The notes: a model not told the origin generated them from the letters alone. A stretch of 23,288 nucleotides of DNA from Paramacrobiotus richtersi (GCA_034698045.1 JAQGAU010000843.1:1-23288), one strand, 5' to 3'. Positions 1 through 10,737 are shown, counted from the first letter of the stretch. Numbers and translations are program-made.

Positions 1-1057
1 CGAGATTTTCTGGACTACGCACGACTACATGAAGACTACGGCGGCTACGGGACTACACCATCCTTTAATGCTTCCGATAAAATGCAGTGGTACGAAACGT
101 GCACTAGGTGGCAGAAGGACCGGGCTGCCAGGAGACGGAGCACTGTACACGCTTGGTCCATTCCCAGTGGAGGCGCTGGTCTGTCGGGAAAACGTAGAAT
201 CGGAAGGCAGGGCCGCTTCTCAATACCACTCCTTGGTGGGCGTCGAGACGGACAGCCCGGGACGCAGCATACGTTAGGGTCTTCATCGACTGAGCTTGTC
301 GGCAAAGATGCCACATCGATAGTCGGCAGTCCTGCATAAGTATTCACATCGCCTGCTGCGACAGCGGCACGCGATCCGATCTGCTTTGGTGCTGGAAGAA
401 AATGCGAATTTTAGATGCGAATATTATTTTTCAAAAAGAGCAAAATAACTGCTCTGAGATCTGAACTTAGTAAAATTCAAAAAAATTCAAACTACGCAGC
501 TTTATATAACGAACAATGCGAAATAAATTCGTATGTTGCACCACATACCGAAAAATTAAAAACTCAAACGTTGCCCAAGCAGTAATCAATGGCAGTGAAA
601 AAATGTCGGACATGGATACTTAAGGCAAAACGTAAAAGAAACAGTAAAAAGCTGGAAATATACCAAATTAAACGTCATAAAAATACAAAAACACTAACGG
701 TGACTAACCTTGATAAATTATTTCCGGACTGTCTGGTCGTAGCACATACGAAGCCTGGGGACGCTCGGATTCCGGGACACAGTCAAAAACACATGGCAGC
801 GCATCGTACTTCAGTCGCTTCTCCGTTCTTCCTGAGTCATCCGCTGCTTCTGTTGTCAGAACATCGGCTGCGCGGAAATGTCGACTACAGATTGTACTGG
901 TCGATGAAGGAGTCCATTGGCTGCCTTGCAAAGTGCGCTCAATCCAGATGGTGTAGCGCGGATCATTCGGCTGGGGAAAATCGAAGAACTCCACATCAGC
1001 TGAAGGCTCAGATTCACAATGCAGGACAGCGCAGTTTTTAATGGTGGCTGTCATCAT
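1..1057 (-). pseudogene. Gene D remnant: THAP exon 1 plus broken exon 2 (continues off the left edge)
   Basis: Exon 1 (1057-709, or from the ATG at 1054 that matches B and C) is intact, with NCAVLHC, DPRYTIW, CSRH, DALPC and IIYQ ending at CAAG|GTTAGT, phase 1. Intron 1 spans 708-392 (317 bp, nothing else seen) and ends tttcttccag. Exon 2 starts at 391 and reads THAP 2 as far as CCVPGCPSRR. An extra C near 238-241 (CGCCCACC, where B has CGCCACC) then shifts the frame. The shifted frame continues as recognisable THAP (HQGVV, RLHWEWTKR, SWQPGPS) to a TAG at about 104-106. From there to the edge identity is poor with only scattered matches. D is most likely a pseudogene, unless the shift is an assembly error. 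Confidence 0.8.
709..1057 (-). CDS. Gene D exon 1: THAP domain 1 (intact exon of a broken gene)
   Basis: It encodes a full THAP domain and ends with the phase-1 donor shared by B and C. It has two adjacent ATG codons; the second corresponds to the start of B and C. If transcribed it could still give a short single-THAP protein by read-through into the intron, which stops soon after. Confidence 0.7.
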
Positions 1058-1538
1058 TCAAGGCTGGAGGCAAACAGTCTTGAACAGATTGAACGATCCC
1101 GTCTATCACAGCCAAATAACATCGGCTACCTAAACAAGTCTAGAGTTAACATGGGGAAAAACATGTCGAAGTTTAGTAATATAATGTAAAATATTCAAAT
1201 TTCAGATATTCCTCGAAGCGGTTCAGACTGCGTAGACTTATCATCATGCTCCCTTGGCTTGGATGTAGTTGTTTATCACTAAAATTATAAGTCATAGTCG
1301 ATCTCTAGTACAGTAACCTCAGCACTTTTATCCGGAGCACATGCAGAAAATCCATCTCTCTTTTTACAAAGGCTCATGGCGTGATTGATTATTCACTGGA
1401 ATATTTTCGTAAGATTCGGTAAGAAGATCACTCACAACTCACAAGTACAGTATGTGTAAGTAAGACACATAAGTAAGCAGTTCTGGAGAGCGCCCTAAGT
1501 AGGGCAGTCATCTGGTTCTAAAAGATTAAATTTTTTTA

Positions 1539-1655
1539 GTCGAACTTCACGTAACACCCTGACGGTTAATGGTAGACTTCGAAAAATATTACATCCAGGG
1601 GGTGCATCCGCAGTGACGTAGATGCGAAGCACCTTTTGTCATCAGTGAACCAGCA
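1539..1655 (-). promoter_or_regulatory. Conserved promoter-like block upstream of D
   Basis: It has the same elements as upstream of B and C: TCGAACTTCACGTAAC, ACGGTTAATGG, ATCCAGGGGGTGCATCCGC, AGTGACGTAG and TGCGAAGC. It is shorter because the GC-rich tail is missing. It lies about 485-600 bp upstream of the start codon. Confidence 0.45.
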
Positions 1656-1726
1656 GAGACTGTCGTCAAACTAAAGAATTATAATTCTTAGTTGAAGGAA
1701 ATTCATTAATGAGCCGAGTGTTTCCT

Positions 1727-1732
1727 TTTATT
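1727..1732 (-). terminator. Candidate poly(A) signal AATAAA for C
   Basis: TTTATT on the plus strand, about 250 bp beyond the C remnant. Its flank resembles that of the B signal at 9837, including GCAATATT compared with GCAAATATT. Confidence 0.4.
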
Positions 1733-1984
1733 CAGCACACAGCAATATTTTCACATGGAGCCGGAACAAATCAGCGTTGTCAGTGAACGACCGGACACCT
1801 GGGTGTGAACTCTGAAGCGGTTTTTGTAGAGATGCTACATGCAAAACATATAGCGGGTATAAAAAAGGAACACAGATCCCATTAATATAATCGCCCACTG
1901 GTTCACTCAGACGCAGAATTCAACATGTGAAACAGAAGTTTCAGAAAAAGCTTTCAGTTAACAGATCACTACCATCCATTTTTT

Positions 1985-2551
1985 CGCTGCAACCGGAACG
2001 GCCAATGTCCACTCGCTTTCCGCTTTTGATTTCTATGGACACCCGACACGCGGCTTCATGGTCACAAGGCGTTTTCCGCACGAAGCGTTGGTTTCACCTG
2101 AACTGCAACTCGGCATCTTGGGCAAAGGGAGGCATTTGCAGATCATTCAGCCGTGAGAAGAGAAAGGACTATGACAAACTGTACACGAATACTCCGCTGA
2201 CGGATCAGCGCAGCGATGTTCATCGCATACATGACGCGGGAACTTTCCATTGCAAACGGCATACGTGAACCCATCCAGCCCTTCCTGACCTTTGACGTGT
2301 GTGTCCAGCTCTTCGGAGCTGGTGAATCCATTTTACCAGAGGATGCATTTACAAGCCGAATCGAAACCAATTGAATTTTCAAATCCGTTTTTAAATATGT
2401 GGAAATAGTAATCAATAAAATGGAAACTTTTCCAAACAAATACCGCACAAAAAGCCTCCATCCGTTTCATGGCAAGGCACATGCTGGTCAAAGTCGCTTT
2501 TACTTTCGAAGATTTCGCTCAGATAGCGCATTTAATTCTTCGCCGACAAGT
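1985..2551 (-). pseudogene. Gene C, decayed last zinc-finger exon
   Basis: It is homologous to B exon 9 and A's last exon. From acceptor gacag|ACTTGT the frame reads ten codons and hits TGA at 2521-2519. There C has CTGAGCG where A and B have CTGCAGCG, a 1-bp deletion in the codons of the second zinc-binding Cys of the first finger. Further indels scatter finger-derived sequence over all three frames. The 3' limit is approximate: GGAAAGCGAGTGGACAT near 2002-2018 is still recognisable from the basic tail. Confidence 0.82.
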
Positions 2552-2848
2552 CTGTCAATTCCAACATTTAAACAGCCGACTAGTAAGTCACACACAACGA
2601 TTCTCGCAGTTCTCGCAGGTTTTTTGAAGCCTATCTGTCATCCCAGGACTGTTTCCCAACACGTTTCCAGAAGTGATCACAAATTTTATGACAGAAAATA
2701 AGGGAGCGTCTGTTAACCTAGAGCTGATAATTCGAAATGAACCTTTATGTGTGGTTGTTAATCGTCATTTCATTGTTTTCACTTTTAGACTACGGTACAG
2801 CATTAAACACCTTTATGTTCATTGTAATGATCAGTTAAAATTATCAAC

Positions 2849-3612
2849 TTTCAAATTCGCCTGCAGTCCAATTGGACTGCGAAACTCTTCACCGCACTCC
2901 GGGCATTGATGACATTTACGCGGATACTCCTCGTTGTGCGCTGAAACATTTTCGAACCGATTTTCTCGATGAATCGGATAATCAACGCATGTTTCCGTTT
3001 CGGACTCCGTGAGGGATTCATCCTGTATTGTACTGTTCTCCACACGTTCACCATGTTTTTCGACATGATCCACTAGCTCAGGCAGTTCTTGTAAAACTTC
3101 GCAGCACTCTGGGCATTCTTGTGGAAACTGCAGACTTTCGGCGTATTCCTTCCTTCCATGTCTGAACATGTGCAACTGGCACAGAGCTTCGGTAGGAAAA
3201 CAAACACCACAATAACAACAAGTGGAACCGGCCGTTTTGGACCGCTTCGTCACTCGTGGGAAGTGTTGTAACGGTTTAGACCTTTTCCTTGAACTGCGAC
3301 GGCGATCAGTACAATAATCCAGTTTTGAGGCAGGATGATAAAAGCGCATGTGTTGATCATGATTTCGTTGAGATCGATTGGAGTAGTCAGGTTCCATATG
3401 CAGTTCAGGATGACTCTTTCTGTTCAGAGTTTGATACTTGGTGGTGTCGAGATCGTCATGGATATTTTCTGGTAGCGGTGACACGGTACTGGCAGGGAGA
3501 ATAGCAACGGGGAAATTTTGGAATGAAACCCTGGTAATCTCCCTCTCGTCGCTTTCGACTCCGCAGAGAGATGCTCCGTCATCCACGAATTCCAGCGCCT
3601 CTGCTTGAACAG
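2849..3612 (-). CDS. Gene C exon 7: fused exon with reduced zinc-finger array
   Basis: The 5' part matches B exon 7 (AVQAEALEFVD... ILPASTVSPLPE). The 3' part matches the end of B exon 8 (FYHPAS.LDYCTDRR, CCYC and CPEC fingers, ESETE). The intervening fingers and intron 7 are missing, a deletion of about ten or more fingers relative to B. The last finger has QANL where A and B have QAHL, so a zinc ligand is lost. The donor position reads AAA|GTTGAT, weaker than the AAG|GTTAGT of A and B. Confidence 0.8.
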
Positions 3613-6600
3613 CTATAATATTAGAACAAACCAAATGTTAACGTTGCAACAACAAAGATAATCAAATCAGATTCTCGTGTAAAAGAAACTAAACTAGAAA
3701 AACCAAAATATGATTCAGGTTAACGAACAAGACGATTCCTCTGAAATTCAAATCAAGCTGCAGAATATAACAGATCAGCAAGTGAAACACTGAACTGAAC
3801 GAAACTACATATTCAAGTAGACATCGCCCCAAAAAAGCAAGAGTGTCAATTCCCACCTGTCACTTCCCGTTCGGGATGCAGATCTTGGATAAACGGCTTC
3901 ACATCCGTTATCATTTCCGTATACGGTGCAGAATACCATACTCTCAGCTCTTCATGAGGGAAGATCGTCCTGGAAGTGACGAACACGATCTCCAAACCCC
4001 GGGCAAACACTAGCAGATTACTGGCTTCCATGCTGTCGGCAAACCGCACGTACTTGATCCAGTTACATGCATAGTCCGATTCGAGATGGTAATGCTTCCG
4101 TCGCGAGCCCATAACGTCATGAGAAACGGCAAAGTACTGCGCACCGGCGCCGTCATCGGCCATTAAAGGTGCCACTAAAGGTCCAAAGACGGTATAACGA
4201 GGGACAGTATCCTTCGCAAAAACCGTTTTTCCTAAAACCAAAATAACAGACTGAAATAAAGCTATTATAAACTTATCTGGAGACGTACCAGTAGACGAGT
4301 CATCGCAAACGTTCATATACAGCACATTCGGCAAACTACCCACCGCTAGCGATATCACCGGCTCGTCTGGAATGATATTCGAGTGCAGCCAGCAGGGTGT
4401 TTCAAGAAATACCTCACACTTCGCACAATCTGAAAAACCAGGCATAGTTCCAATCGTTCCAGAAACGTAACTAAATGAGTTTAACTTACACATAAGAGCA
4501 CCATTTGTGGCCAACAATGGCTGTGGAGATTTTGTAGGTTCACCATCCATGGAAGAAGGCAGCGCTGGTGGCAGGCCCGTCATTAAATGCACTAATAATT
4601 ATAACCAAGATATGACTTTATACAACGACATGTAATTGATCTATCTTACTGGTATCCACAAAAGAATCGCCTGCATCATCTTCGGGTAGACCGTTATCCG
4701 GCGATACTTGCCATTTTACGGCTGAAGATGGTACCATCGAATTCTCATCCACGGAAGACACATTCTGTAACTGCGTATCAACAGCATCATCGTAATCAGT
4801 TTCGGTATGGCCATCCATGGTTTCCTGCATGTCCACATCCGAAGCGCCGAACAAGTAGCTTTCACTATTAGGCCACGCGAAATTCCTTCCAGATGGCACA
4901 GTATTCCTGTTCAGTACTGGTTTGGAGTTAAGCACTGACGGATCCTCGATTTTCTTCTTCCGCTTGGCCTTCTTCGCTACAGTGGCACCAGACTGAATAG
5001 ACTGGTTTCCTTTCTTTGTAAAATTCAACACGGGATCGACATGATCAAGTTCCAGTGTGAATGGCAGGGAAGGGACAGCATCAGCCAAGAGACAACGTGC
5101 CTGGTTCATCTTCTCGGTTTGTGGTTCAAAAGATTCGGGAGCAAAGTGATTTTCACAAACGAACCACGACGTGCTTTCTGCTAACCTTTCCAAGCCAATT
5201 TGCGTCGCCTGCATTCTAATAAAATCCATCCACTTTGCTTTCAGTTCACCGACAGGAGCGTGAAAGAACTGAAGTCTTTCGGAAAGCTTCAGCTCCCTGT
5301 TGGTTGACAATGGGATCAGACCGCAGGCAACGCAACCAGTTTTCCCGGATATCATGTCCGACTCGGTGAAGCCTCTCAACGCCGTCATGCACGACAGCTG
5401 GCTGGGAATCACACTACTTCTCAAAAAAAGTCGTGTTGCACCATCCCTCTTCCGCCGTACGAAGTCAGTTTCAAGGAAATGGTCACTGCAGACGGCCATC
5501 GAAGTTGTCGGAATCCATGCAGAATGGTATCGCAGTCGGCATAGCCATGTATGATACTGTCGTCCCTCCGGTGCGATAAACTTGAAGAACGAAACATTGC
5601 TGGGTCCAGTTCTGTTTCGCACGTTGTGGCATCCCGGCACGCAGCAGTTATAAAGGAATCTGTCACACCAGAATTTTTTTAGTGCTACAAACAAAAAGTT
5701 TGCACTGCTTCTCTGTAGTTAAAGTGTTTGAGATCGCTGCCCACTAGCGTACCTTCGCGTATCATTAAATTCCGCTTCCTTTTCAGTAATCGATCCGAAA
5801 TCAGCCGGCTCCCACATCGTCTTCCCGGTGAACAGACTGGGGAGGGCTTTGCAGTTCAAAACGTTTCCACTTTTGTGCCGTTCAACTTGAGATGAAAGGA
5901 AATGTGCACTGCAGATTCTCGTTTCCCTGTCTGGTGTCCAGCAGTCATTGGGTCGCACTAGCCGCAGCCACGTAGCATACCGTAAATCCTTTGTGGCAAC
6001 AAACCGGAAAAACTGCACTTCTTCCGACCCTAGCGTGCCTCGCTTGTTCTCACATCTCGGCACACAACAATCATATTCAAATCGCTTCAGCTCCTCGGTT
6101 GTCTCCGGTTTCAGCTCATTCGGCTGCCATCTGCATTCCCCGTTAAGCAGACTGGGAAGCGCTGTCTTACATAGAATTCTTTTCGTGGCACTTCCACTTA
6201 CATGCACCGTAATTTGAGAAGGAAGGAAATGGTCACTGCAGAGTACCGTGGCCTTATCCGGAATCCAGCCAAGGTGCGGTCGCACACGTTCCAGCCATGT
6301 CTCGTACCGGGGATCATCTGCTGCAACAAACTTGAAACAGGTGACAACTTTTTCCCGCTTGCTTATCCCTTCATGCTTGCATCCCGAAACACAGCACCGA
6401 AAACGTGATTTTCCCGAGTTCTCTGCCGAACCGATCCGCTCCATGTCGTCGGTTTTGCTCGCGGTTTTTACAGTTACCACTGGATTTCGGACGTATGCGC
6501 GAGACATGAATTCTGGCTGCAACCGAAACGTACAAGAAGGAACAGCGGACGGTTTTAATACTCCACCAACGACAGTGAAATCTGTAGGTAGGAAGTGATT

Positions 6601-8775
6601 CTCACAGATTAGCGTGCCTGTATCAAAATCCTGACCGACTGTCTGATCGGAAACAAACTTGCACCATGCAGTCCGATGAACAGGATCTGCGGGGAAAGGA
6701 AACAATTTCAAGATTTCGGACGACTTAGTGGATCCTCGCTTTCGTTTGGCATCACACACCACACATATCTGCATTCCCGTGGCATCGGTCTCCCCTTCCC
6801 GCAGACCGGAAAAATGGAAAGCCGATATGCAAGATAACTGACTTGGTAGGGCATGTGGTAAGAGCATCCGCGTCAGAGGGTCAAAATCCTCCGGCAAAAA
6901 GTGTCTACTACAGATGGCTAAAGTATACTTTGCAACCCACGTGGTCGCGCAGCGTATGCGGTTAATCCAGGTGGTATAACGCGGATTCGCACGGGAAACG
7001 AAGCGCAACATGGGAGCACCTCTCTCTCCAGCATTAGACGATGTAACAGAACAACCAGGAACACAGCAAAATTCGGTCGCAATTCCTGCACTGTCCACAT
7101 TTACAAGTTTGCCAGGTAGACTTCGCCCCTGAACATTAAGCGACCGAATACCGTTCCGGTAAAGAACAACCGAGTTCGCTTCTGGTTGGGCGTTACTCAC
7201 TGTTTCCGGTATCTGAACGGGCATTTCTCCATGATTTTCCGGACTGCAAATGTTGTCCACAAAGGTTGCTCTTGGTACTTCATTTTCCGAAAGGCAAGGC
7301 TGAGGATCCAACCACAATGTCGGCTCTACACGGGGCACCACACCAGGCCGCACCGAGAAGTTCTCCTCTTCGTTCTTCCGGAATCGTGATACAATCTCAT
7401 GCAACAAAAAGTGATTCTCGCAGACCAATAGATCAGCATCGCCAGAGATTCCTTTGCGAAGAGCATTCCATTTCTTCCGCTCGGCAGGATGATTCGGAAA
7501 AGGGATAAAAGACAGCCTGGCCGCTGCTTTGTAATGCCTCTGATTTCTCATGCGCCAACACCCACAAATCGCACACATGCGATCAAACACACCCGGACGC
7601 TCTGTTCTTCTCATCATGAACACTTCTACACATGCCAACTGCCGGGGAATGGCTGTGGGCTTCAGACAGAGCATTGCGGTTACAGGTGACAATTCATATT
7701 CTGTAGCTGCGAAATGGGCGCTGCATACTACCGCAAAAGGGCCGGGCTGCCAGGAGACGGAGCACCGCACACGCTTGGTCCATTCCCAGTGGAGCTTTTT
7801 GTCCGATGGGAAAGCGTGGAATCGGATGGTAGGGACGCCCCTCAACATTACTCCCTGCTGGCGTCGAGAATGACAGCCCGGCACGCAGCATACGTTGGGG
7901 CCTTCATCAAACGGGCTTGTCGGTACAGATGTCGCATCGACACCCGGCACGGAAGCAGTACTTGCTTCGCCTGCTGAGGTAACGGCATGCGATGCTTGGT
8001 GCTTTGATTCTGGAAGAAATGCGAAGCTCAGCTGTATGTGATTTCTCAAAAAAAGCAGCAGATTAATGGTGTAGGCTGACTGAAGCAGCACAGTTTATCA
8101 TGCAAAAATTTGTAAAATTCAAAAGAAATCTACTCAGCTTTATATATAGCCTACAGGTATACGTAATCCCAAAATTGTCAGCACTATATAAAATCGATAT
8201 TTCGGCAGTCTCTAATCGGAATTCGTAGTGAGCCCTGGAGTGAGCTGAATCAAAACTGAGTTATAAATGCAATGAATATTGTTACTTACATCATATACGT
8301 TAACAACTCAGTTGCCCAATTAGTTCCCGGAATGAAAAATCAAGTGTGGATACCGAAGGGCGAGACAAAATGTTAAAAAAATAATAAAAAGCTGGAAATA
8401 TACCCGACGATATAAAATTCGATATTAACCTTGATAAATTATTTCCGGACTGTCTGGTCGTGGCACATACGCCGCCTGCGGACGCGCGGATTCGGGCAGA
8501 CACTCATAAACACATGGCAGCGCATCGTACTTGAGTCGCTTCTCACTTCTTCCAGAATCATCCGCTGCATCTGTCGTCAGAATATCGGTTGGTCGGAAAT
8601 GTCGACTGCAGATTGCACTGGTTGATGAAGGCGTCCACTGACTCCCCTGCAAAGTGCGCTCTATCCAGATGGCGTAGCGCGGATCGTTCGACGGGGGAAA
8701 AGCGAAGAACTCAACATCAGACGAAGAATCGGACTCACAATGCAGAACGGTACAGTTTTTATTAGTGGATGTCAT
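2849..8775 (-). CDS. Gene C: 9xTHAP - zinc knuckle - PR/SET with a largely deleted zinc-finger array
   Basis: The modelled exons are 8775-8430, 8009-5753, 5659-4650, 4591-4490, 4429-4289, 4231-3857 and 3612-2849, with the same phases as B. The frame is open for 1665 codons. It encodes THAP 1, six THAPs in exon 2, two in exon 3, an acidic linker, the CCCH knuckle, a PR/SET domain with the ELRVWY motif intact, and only two good fingers plus one damaged finger. The next exon, decayed at 2551-1985, would add ten codons before a TGA. If the last intron is retained, the frame stops after five codons at 2831. The long clean frame over THAP and PR/SET suggests recent or continuing constraint on that part. 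The finger end has been lost. Confidence 0.75.
3857..4231 (-). CDS. Gene C exon 6: PR/SET domain with intact ELRVWY motif
   Basis: This 375-nt exon has acceptor ttggttttag and donor ACAG|GTGGGA. The PR/SET signature is complete: VFGPLVAP, YACNWIKYVRFAD, ASNLLVFARGLEIVF, HEELRVWYSAPY. It keeps the Trp-Tyr that B lacks, so of the two complete domains in the window this one is the better candidate for an active methyltransferase. Activity is inferred from family motifs only. Confidence 0.87.
4289..4429 (-). CDS. Gene C exon 5: PRDM9-like pre-SET zinc knuckle
   Basis: This 141-nt exon matches B exon 5. The knuckle CAKCEVFLETPCWLH keeps C-x2-C-x7-C-x2-H. The acceptor is tttttcag and the donor CTG|GTACGT. 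Confidence 0.82.
4490..4591 (-). CDS. Gene C exon 4: short linker
   Basis: This 102-nt exon matches B exon 4 in length, phase (1-1) and sequence (HLMTGLPPALPSSMDGEP...). The boundaries are attattag|TG and ATGT|GTAAGT. No domain recognised. Confidence 0.72.
4650..5659 (-). CDS. Gene C exon 3: two THAP domains and acidic linker
   Basis: It starts AG|A TTC after ctggtgtgacag, as in B. It holds the THAPs equivalent to B 10 and 11 (CCVPGC...CSDH; CVAC...CENH). It then jumps from a Lys-rich linker (KKAKRKKKIED) to NTVPSGRNFAW, the end of B THAP 13. One pair of THAP domains is missing in frame. The acidic segment (GASDVDMQETMDG...) is kept. It ends phase 1 at ACCA|GTAAGA. Confidence 0.85.
5753..8009 (-). 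CDS. Gene C exon 2: THAP domains 2-7 (two fewer than B)
   Basis: An uninterrupted exon carries six THAP domains. The first five align one to one with THAPs 2-6 of B, including both CCVPGC/CENHF-type pairs and their PxQLxC linkers. The sixth is a hybrid: its N-terminal half (CCVPRCENKRGTLGSEEV) resembles B THAP 7, its middle (CW.PDRETRICSAHF, VLNCKALPS) resembles B THAP 8, and its tail (GKTMWEPADF, NDTRR) resembles the end of B THAP 9. It ends phase 2 at CGAAG|GTACGC. Confidence 0.85.
8010..8429 (-). other. Gene C intron 1
   Basis: The 420 bp intron runs from GTTAAT to atttcttccag. It is AT-rich with no gene visible, and resembles B intron 1 at its acceptor end. Confidence 0.65.
8430..8775 (-). 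CDS. Gene C exon 1: THAP domain 1
   Basis: At 346 nt it has the same length as B exon 1, with C-x4-C (NCTVLHC), DPRYAIW, CSRH and DALPC all present. The donor is CAAG|GTTAAT, phase 1. The start ATG context AATCATGA is the same as in B. Confidence 0.85.
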
Positions 8776-9182
8776 GATTCAATGCTGGAAATGGACAGTA
8801 TGATCGAACGATCCCAGTCTGCTACACCTAAATAACATCATCTACCTAAAAAATTCAAGAGTGAACATGGGACAAAGAAATGTCGAAAGATTCGAAAAAC
8901 ATTAAAACATCGAAAAAGTCGAGGGGAGATCCGTATAAATCATGGTCGGTTTCTGGTGGTCTCAACACTTCTACGGAGCAAATGAAGAAAGTCTCGTTCA
9001 CCTTTTGCAAAGTAATTCTAAATTCAGGAAGTCCGTTATGATGGCGTTATCCACTTCAATATTTTGAAACTAATAGTCTCACAATCAAAATTTGGCAAAT
9101 TGAAATGCATTCGCCACAGTCATAGTCAAAGATATCGCTAACTGCGCCACAGAGTCATTTCGATCTGGTGACGATTTAGGCA

Positions 9183-9350
9183 AATCGAACTTCACGTAAC
9201 ACCCCTACGGTTAATGGCTGCAACCGCTTGATGGCTGTTGGACGAAAAATATCCAGGGTCCATCCGCAGTGACGTAGCTGCGAAGCGAATGCTGCCCCGT
9301 TCGGGCGGCGGTTTTCCTGAAAATTCTGCCTTTTGTCGCCAGTGAATCAG
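9183..9350 (-). promoter_or_regulatory. Conserved promoter-like block upstream of C
   Basis: It corresponds to the B block: TCGAACTTCACGTAAC, CCTACGGTT, ATATCCAGGG, CATCCGCAGTGACGTAGC and TGCGAAGCG. It lies about 410-570 bp upstream of the C start codon. The two ACGT cores are kept, and the GC-rich CCCCGTTCGGGCGGCGG stretch downstream is shared with B. Confidence 0.5.
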
Positions 9351-9836
9351 CTGATCAGACACCCTAGGTGTTATATTATTCTCACTGAAAATAAATTCAT
9401 CAATGGACCGTGAATTTCATTTTACATAGCATTTTTCCTCGTGGTTTTATTATTATTTTTGTTTTGTTTAACATTTCACACTTTCACCTGTATCTCACTT
9501 TCGCGTAATCAGCGTAGTGTCACTGTAGTCTTTACTGTGTCCACCAAGTTATTTTCAGTGAATATTTTGTAAATAAGTAGTTTACGTGACAGCAGATATT
9601 TCGGGCGCCAGCTATCTAACCCGCGAAAGCAAGAACAAATCAGTAGATTAGATCATGGGTTTTGTTTTTGCCACTAACAACTGACGGCCGAACGTGACGA
9701 AAAACAGCCGCCTGCTTTTTACGTTTTAAATAACCTTTTTACGTCTACATTATTTTGCGTGTCAAGTAGCGCGGTCAAGCAATCAAGATCCTGATTTCGA
9801 ATCACATACTCCATGCTCTGTAGTAGCGCACACAGT

Positions 9837-9842
9837 TTTATT
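9837..9842 (-). terminator. Candidate poly(A) signal AATAAA for B
   Basis: TTTATT on the plus strand reads AATAAA on the minus strand, about 270 bp beyond the B stop. A similar context with the same hexamer follows the C remnant at 1727-1732, which supports it. Confidence 0.45.
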
Positions 9843-10113
9843 TCAAAGAGGTGTGGCAAATATTACCATACTGTTCAACACATAACATGCCAGATATAAA
9901 AAATAAACCGAGATCCCATTAATAAAATCGCATGCATCAGCCATCAGGCAGGCTCGCGTAGTTAAACGCAAAATGTAACATGTAAAAGATTTAACATAAA
10001 AAAAGGTTCGGTTATAGAACACTACCATGATACAGTTTTGAAACCTCATCAAACTGTAAATTAACCCCCATATTCCAGTACAGTAACATACAGAACAGAC
10101 AGTAACATAAATA

Positions 10114-10737
10114 TTACCATCTTTTTGTCCGCTTCGTCTTGAACAGCTTATGTCGAGTCGCCTTCCGCTTCTGCCTTTTATGTACACCAGAAACGTGGCC
10201 CTGCAACGACTTAATGGACGCAAAGCGCTTTCCGCACTGCGGTTGATCACATTGGAACTGCAACTCGGCATCATGGGTAAAGAGATGCATTTCCAAATCA
10301 TTCAGCCGTGAGAAAGCACTGTTACAAATTGTACACGAATACTCCGCCGATGCATCAGCGGGACGGTGCTCATCGGACATATGACGCGACAACAGCCGGT
10401 AGAAGGGAAACTTTTCATGGCAAACTGCACACGTGAATCCATCCCGCCCTTCATGACCTTTGACGTGTTTGCTCAGCTCCTCTGAACTGGCGAATTCATT
10501 TTGACAGAGGATGCATTTAAAATGCGAATCCGGATCGTTGCCGCTGATTGCAACTGAGTTCTCAGATGCGTGCTTTTCGACATGTGCAACCAGTAATCGA
10601 TAAAATGGGAACTTTTCCAAACAAATTCCACACAAAAAGCCTCCATCGGTTTCATGTGAAGCCACATGCTGGTGGAAGTCGCTTTTACTTTCGAAGACAT
10701 CGCTGCAGATAGCGCACTTCATTCTTCGCTGACAACT
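10114..10737 (-). CDS. Gene B exon 9: zinc fingers 19-24 and basic tail
   Basis: The acceptor is gaaattttacag|AGTTGT, entered in phase 0; SC at the junction gives the Cys that closes the C2HC finger of exon 8. Six more conventional fingers follow (CAIC, CGIC, CILC, CAVC, CTIC, CDQPQC), with FxCxxC starts and HE linkers. The last finger has C-x4-C spacing. The C-terminus is basic (KRQKRKATRHK...), a likely nuclear localisation signal. The frame ends at TAA at 10116-10114. Confidence 0.9.
   Translation of the reverse strand, partial: SCQRRMKCAICSDVFESKSDFHQHVASHETDGGFLCGICLEKFPFYRLLVAHVEKHASENSVAISGNDPDSHFKCILCQNEFASSEELSKHVKGHEGRDGFTCAVCHEKFPFYRLLSRHMSDEHRPADASAEYSCTICNSAFSRLNDLEMHLFTHDAELQFQCDQPQCGKRFASIKSLQGHVSGVHKRQKRKATRHKLFKTKRTKRW

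Larger units (their letters stand above)
1058..1984. other. Intergenic spacer between C and D
   Basis: This AT-rich 0.93 kb has no supported gene. It contains a candidate poly(A) signal for C (1727-1732), the D promoter-like block (1539-1655) and the conserved sequence just upstream of the D start. Confidence 0.6.
8776..10113. other. Intergenic spacer between B and C
   Basis: This AT-rich 1.34 kb has no supported gene. It contains the likely 3' UTR and poly(A) signal of B and the promoter-like block of C. Parts align with the C/D spacer, for example CAGATCCCATTAATATAATCG at 1874 compared with GAGATCCCATTAATAAAATCG at 9910. This shows the spacer was duplicated with the gene. Confidence 0.6.

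Noticed and set aside
13-56. GACTAC repeated four times near the left edge, suggesting a microsatellite
   Set aside because: Spacing is irregular (8-11 bp or more), and the stretch shows scattered similarity to the homologous part of B exon 2, so it is better read as decayed exon.
1-120. Plus-strand open frame from the edge as a fragment of another gene or inserted element
   Set aside because: It continues into sequence that is plainly antisense THAP exon, and I recognise no family in it.
1857-1867. TATAAAAAAGG as a plus-strand TATA box
   Set aside because: No plus-strand gene follows; the related stretch at 9893 in the B/C spacer suggests it is AT-rich 3' flank.
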